Assembly (NCBI GenBank): GCA_041481445.1
Contig: JBGPBV010000222.1
Span: forward strand, 1 to 8,926
DNA length: 8,926 nucleotides
Reading direction: 5' to 3'
DNA from: AA29 sp041481445
Lineage (GTDB): Bacteria > Acidobacteriota > Vicinamibacteria > Fen-336
This document shows, piece by piece, positions 5,336-8,926 of the stretch. The position numbers and the translations under genes were made by a program. The notes beneath the pieces are model-generated. The model did not search any database. It was not told where the DNA came from and saw nothing but the letters and a program-made list of their open reading frames with translations. Position 1 is the stretch's first letter. Each line of letters starts with the position of its first letter.

Positions 5336-7540
5336 TCACGGGCCGGACGAGCGCCGCAGCTTGAACATCGCGAAACCCGACACGCCCGTGCTGACGCCGA
5401 TCTTGAAGCGGCCACCAGCGCCACCTGGGGTCGTCACGACGAGGCGGTCGTCCCGGCCGACGTCGATCGACGGCGTGCCGCCGTCGTCGAGCGGGTCGCT
5501 CGCCCAGAGGGCGTGACCGTCCGCGCCGCTGACGACGTAGACAGAATTGGCCAGCGCGAAGACGTAGTCGACCACGCCGTCGCCGTCGAGATCGCGGGCG
5601 GCGAGACCGTCGATCCGCTGTCCGTAGCTCGCGATCACGCTCGAGATCGCGCCCGTCCAGGGATCGAGCGTGACGAGCCGGCCGTCCTCGGTGCCTCCGA
5701 TGACCTCGTCGACGTTGTTGCCGTCGAGATCGGCCGTTTCGAGCGCGGAGAGCCGGGGCGTGGCCACCGTGCTCACGGTGTGCGCGACGGCGTCGACGAC
5801 GGAGAGCCGGCCATCGCTGGCAGAGTAAGACGACGCCTGGCGCACGATGATGCTCGCGTTGGCCCCGCCCAGGTTCGCGATCCGAAGGAACGACGAGTCG
5901 CCGTAGGAGCCCAGGCTGAAGCTCTGCCACTCGACGGCACCGGTCTCCGCATCGAGGACGAAGACGAATGCGCCTGCGTAACCCCAGGTCGCGACCGCCA
6001 CCTCGAGCGCACCGTCGCCGTCCACGTCGCCGATGGCTAGAGATGTGACCGATAGGTTGGAGGAGCCCTGTTGCAACGAGCGCCGCCACTGCTCCGTATG
6101 CGTGAGGCCGTCGAAGCAGATCACCACGTCCCCGGGATAGTCGGCCGCGGCCACGATCACCTCGGCCTGAGGGTCGGTGTCCACGTTCGCCAGGAGCATG
6201 TGCGGGACGTCACTGTAGGGACCGACCGGTCCGCTGGCGTACTCCAGCACGTGGCTGCCCGCGTCGTGCACGAGCCAACGCCCGCCGCCGGAGTAGTCCC
6301 CGGAGTCGGTGCTCATCGAGACCGCCTCCACACGACCGTCGGCGTCCACGTCGCCAAAGGCGACGGTCAAGGGCCCGGCAACGTGGACGCTGGACCATTC
6401 GAGGGTGTGCGTGGCGCCGTCGACCACACGAAGCTCCGACGCCGGCCCGACGTAGGCTCCGTAGACGAGCTCACCGACGGTGTCGCCATCCGTGTCGCCC
6501 CACGCAATTGCGGAGGTCCCCGACGGGCCCGGAGCGGCCCAGCGCTCCGCGAGCGTCGACCCGTCGAGCACGTGGACCGCGGTGTCGTCGCCATAGATCA
6601 CCTCCGGCCAGCCGTCGCCGTCCGTGTCCACGACGATGAGCGCGTTCACGTAGGTGACCGGGAGTCCTCCCTTTTCGATCTTCTGAACCGCGTCGAAGAC
6701 GGCGATCCCGATGCCCGAACCAAAGCCGGAGACGATGTCGTTGACGCCGTCGTGATCGACGTCGGCGATCGCGACGTACAGCCCGAAGCCGTCCGCCCTC
6801 GACCAGATCACGCGGTGCTGGCGACCGCCGATGACATAACCGGTCGAGTTGCCGTTGGCCACGACGATCTCGAGGCTGGCGTTGCCGTTGACGTCGCCCA
6901 CGGCGACCGAGACCCCGCCGAGCCCGATCCCCCGGTACTCGACGTTGCCGGTGGCCAGGTCCTGGACGTAGAGGTCCACGCCGTCCGTCGAGACGATCTC
7001 GTTCGCGCCGTCGCTGTCCACGTCCGCCACCGCGAAGGCCTTCATCCCGTTCCGCAAGCCGGCGACCGTCCGCTCAAGGAGGTGCGTGGCCCCGTCGTAG
7101 ATCAACACGCGGCTGCCCACGGCGACGAGCACTTCCAGGGCGGGATCGGAATCAACGTTGGCTACGACGAGGGCACCGATTGGATCGCGGTAGGTCGGGC
7201 TCACCCACTTCAGTCCGTACCCTGATGGATCGCGAGAAGTGATGGACCAGGCGTAGTCACCGGGATAACTGCTGAACTGGGAGGTGGCCACGATCTCGAC
7301 CGTTCCGTCGCCGTCGAGATCGCGCGCCACCAGACCGCTCCCGCCGAGCGCTGATCCGTAGGCCGAGAACCGCCAGTCCAGGCCCCCGGTGAGCGAGGTC
7401 GAGCCCGGCGGGGGCGGCACGAACGTCGCCGAAGCGGCCAGGGCGCGACGCTCGAGCATCGGTGACGCGAGGACGGACGCGACCGCGACCATGAAGACAA
7501 CCATGGCGGGCGAACGGCGCAGGGCTTGATGAAGACGCAT
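5336..7540 (-). CDS. Exported 14-repeat FG-GAP/VCBS beta-propeller protein
   Basis: A 734-aa protein from the ATG at 7540, which has GGAG 7 nt upstream. An in-frame ATG at 7621 would add 27 residues but lacks a ribosome site. The N-terminus is a basic, then hydrophobic signal peptide (AMVVFMVAVASVLA, about 13-26). Fourteen aspartate-rich loops follow at about 43-55-residue spacing, near residues 74, 128, 173, 216, 260, 305, 349, 397, 452, 505, 556, 604, 650 and 693. Clear ones include DLDGDGTVEIV, DVDSDGANEIV, DTDGDGWPEV and DLDGDGVVDYV; numbers 11 and 14 are degenerate. Between loops, units such as VLDGSTLAERW and VVDGATHTLEW recur. FG-GAP repeats fold into Ca-binding beta-propellers of exported adhesion or binding proteins; fourteen would suit two seven-bladed propellers (inference). 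No enzyme domain or C-terminal sorting signal is seen. Ligand unknown. Confidence 0.9.
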   Translation of the reverse strand: MRLHQALRRSPAMVVFMVAVASVLASPMLERRALAASATFVPPPPGSTSLTGGLDWRFSAYGSALGGSGLVARDLDGDGTVEIVATSQFSSYPGDYAWSITSRDPSGYGLKWVSPTYRDPIGALVVANVDSDPALEVLVAVGSRVLIYDGATHLLERTVAGLRNGMKAFAVADVDSDGANEIVSTDGVDLYVQDLATGNVEYRGIGLGGVSVAVGDVNGNASLEIVVANGNSTGYVIGGRQHRVIWSRADGFGLYVAIADVDHDGVNDIVSGFGSGIGIAVFDAVQKIEKGGLPVTYVNALIVVDTDGDGWPEVIYGDDTAVHVLDGSTLAERWAAPGPSGTSAIAWGDTDGDTVGELVYGAYVGPASELRVVDGATHTLEWSSVHVAGPLTVAFGDVDADGRVEAVSMSTDSGDYSGGGRWLVHDAGSHVLEYASGPVGPYSDVPHMLLANVDTDPQAEVIVAAADYPGDVVICFDGLTHTEQWRRSLQQGSSNLSVTSLAIGDVDGDGALEVAVATWGYAGAFVFVLDAETGAVEWQSFSLGSYGDSSFLRIANLGGANASIIVRQASSYSASDGRLSVVDAVAHTVSTVATPRLSALETADLDGNNVDEVIGGTEDGRLVTLDPWTGAISSVIASYGQRIDGLAARDLDGDGVVDYVFALANSVYVVSGADGHALWASDPLDDGGTPSIDVGRDDRLVVTTPGGAGGRFKIGVSTGVSGFAMFKLRRSSGP

Positions 7541-7547
7541 CTGCTGG

Positions 7548-7551
7548 CTCC
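7548..7551 (-). promoter_or_regulatory. Ribosome binding site of the 14-repeat protein
   Basis: GGAG on the minus strand with a 7-nt spacer to the ATG at 7540. This decides the start in favour of 7540 over the in-frame ATG at 7621. Confidence 0.6.
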
Positions 7552-7561
7552 AGGCGTGAGT

Positions 7562-7584
7562 GGAGGGTCGCCCGGAGGGTCGCC
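7562..7584. repeat. Tandem 11-bp repeat (GGAGGGTCGCC x2) in the leader of the repeat-protein gene
   Basis: GGAGGGTCGCC at 7562-7572 and again at 7574-7584, separated by a single C (period 12, close to one helical turn). It lies about 22 nt upstream of the start at 7540. It may be a regulator-binding pair or a chance duplication. Confidence 0.7.
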
Positions 7585-7621
7585 GGACGATGCTCACGAT
7601 CCGACTCATGATCGCACACAC

Positions 7622-7652
7622 GATCCTCGAGCCGGCGAGACCGCCGAGGATC
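7622..7652 (-). terminator. Hairpin directly after ettA stop, candidate terminator or 3-prime stabilising stem
   Basis: On the minus strand the base right after the EttA TGA opens an interrupted stem. GATCCT and AGGATC form the outer 6 bp; CGGCG and CGCCG form the inner 5 bp around a GTCT loop, with a 5-nt bulge on one side. The position fits the end of a transcript, but what follows is GTGTGTGC, not a U-run. A Rho-independent terminator is therefore only possible. Confidence 0.4.
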
Positions 7653-8792
<1,140 letters not shown>

Positions 8793-8822
<30 letters not shown>

Positions 8823-8926
8823 GAGTCGAAGACGGCCGATGCGCGCCAGCGCACGCTGGCCCGCGAGCTCGAGTGGGTCCGACTTTCACCGAGGGCCCGC
8901 CAGGCCAAGGGCAAGGCCCGCCTGAG
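8793..8926 (+). pseudogene. Fragment of a second EttA linker in inverted orientation, running off the window
   Basis: On the plus strand, from 8793, 44 residues read LEQKIERMAHESKTADARQ and then RTLARELEWVRLSPRARQ and AKGKARL. This aligns without gaps to the PtIM linker of EttA, and residue for residue in length to the minus-strand copy at 8588-8457 (LDQKQNRLAQEEKEE... ELEWVRMAPRARQ). It is a diverged copy, not a duplicate. No start codon or ABC domain precedes it: at about 8790-8798 it abuts the truncated minus-strand ettA. Either the contig is chimeric here or an inversion/recombination joined two EttA-type genes. The frame continues past the last base. Confidence 0.8.
8893..8925 (+). repeat. 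33-bp exact inverted repeat, right copy
   Basis: Partner of 8456-8488. The bases on both sides differ between the copies (A versus C before; G versus C after), so the exact identity is limited to these 33 bases. The flanking linker sequence is similar but diverged. Confidence 0.85.

Noticed and set aside
5271..7225. Frames 5271-6089 minus and 6071-7225 plus
   Set aside because: They are shadows of the 14-repeat protein. Their apparent periodicity is only the repeat structure of the real gene read in another frame.
7541..7621. Start of the 14-repeat protein at the ATG at 7621
   Set aside because: It has no ribosome site, lies directly after the EttA 3-prime hairpin, and would put 27 polar or basic residues before the signal peptide. 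GGAG before 7540 fits better.

Overview
The window is very GC-rich (roughly 70% by eye, with strong G/C at third codon positions). Every convincing gene reads on the minus strand, so the map runs right to left in transcription order. The exported beta-propeller and FG-GAP proteins and an exported amidohydrolase suggest a free-living, high-GC bacterium, of the kind common in soil metagenomes (Acidobacteriota, Methylomirabilota, Gemmatimonadota or Myxococcota are all possible). No single gene settles the phylum.

Right end (7653-8926): the C-terminal two thirds of the ribosome-associated ABC-F ATPase EttA. Its N-terminal part is absent. Near 8790-8798 the homology stops and is replaced by the linker region of a second, diverged EttA reading on the plus strand up to the window edge. 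This is either an assembly chimera or a genuine inverted junction.

Middle (4223-7540): three probable exported proteins. First is a 734-aa protein with fourteen FG-GAP/VCBS-type Ca-loop repeats. Next is a short FG-GAP-like protein whose C-terminal tail appears to lie in another frame after a G4 run. Last is a small signal/anchor protein with a weak SmpA/OmlA-like (BamE-like) pattern. The stretch of about 4260-4840 is clearly less GC-rich than its surroundings.

Gap (3812-4222): no convincing gene. It holds a perfect 12-bp-arm palindrome, a pair of 11-bp direct repeats and weaker hairpins.

Left (1-3811): a tightly packed four-gene operon. In order it encodes an exported D-aminoacylase-like amidohydrolase, an atypical SDR/epimerase (GTG start 5 nt after the previous stop), an AraC-type regulator and a VOC-family protein. 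The last two junctions are ATGA stop/start overlaps. The VOC gene runs off the left edge. The amidohydrolase keeps the downstream His, His and Asp residues of its family but lacks the HxH metal motif of strand 1.

I see no RNA gene, CRISPR array, insertion sequence or recognisable defence system. The points most worth following up are the EttA inversion junction, the probable frameshift near 4735, and the non-canonical amidohydrolase with its palindromic upstream region.
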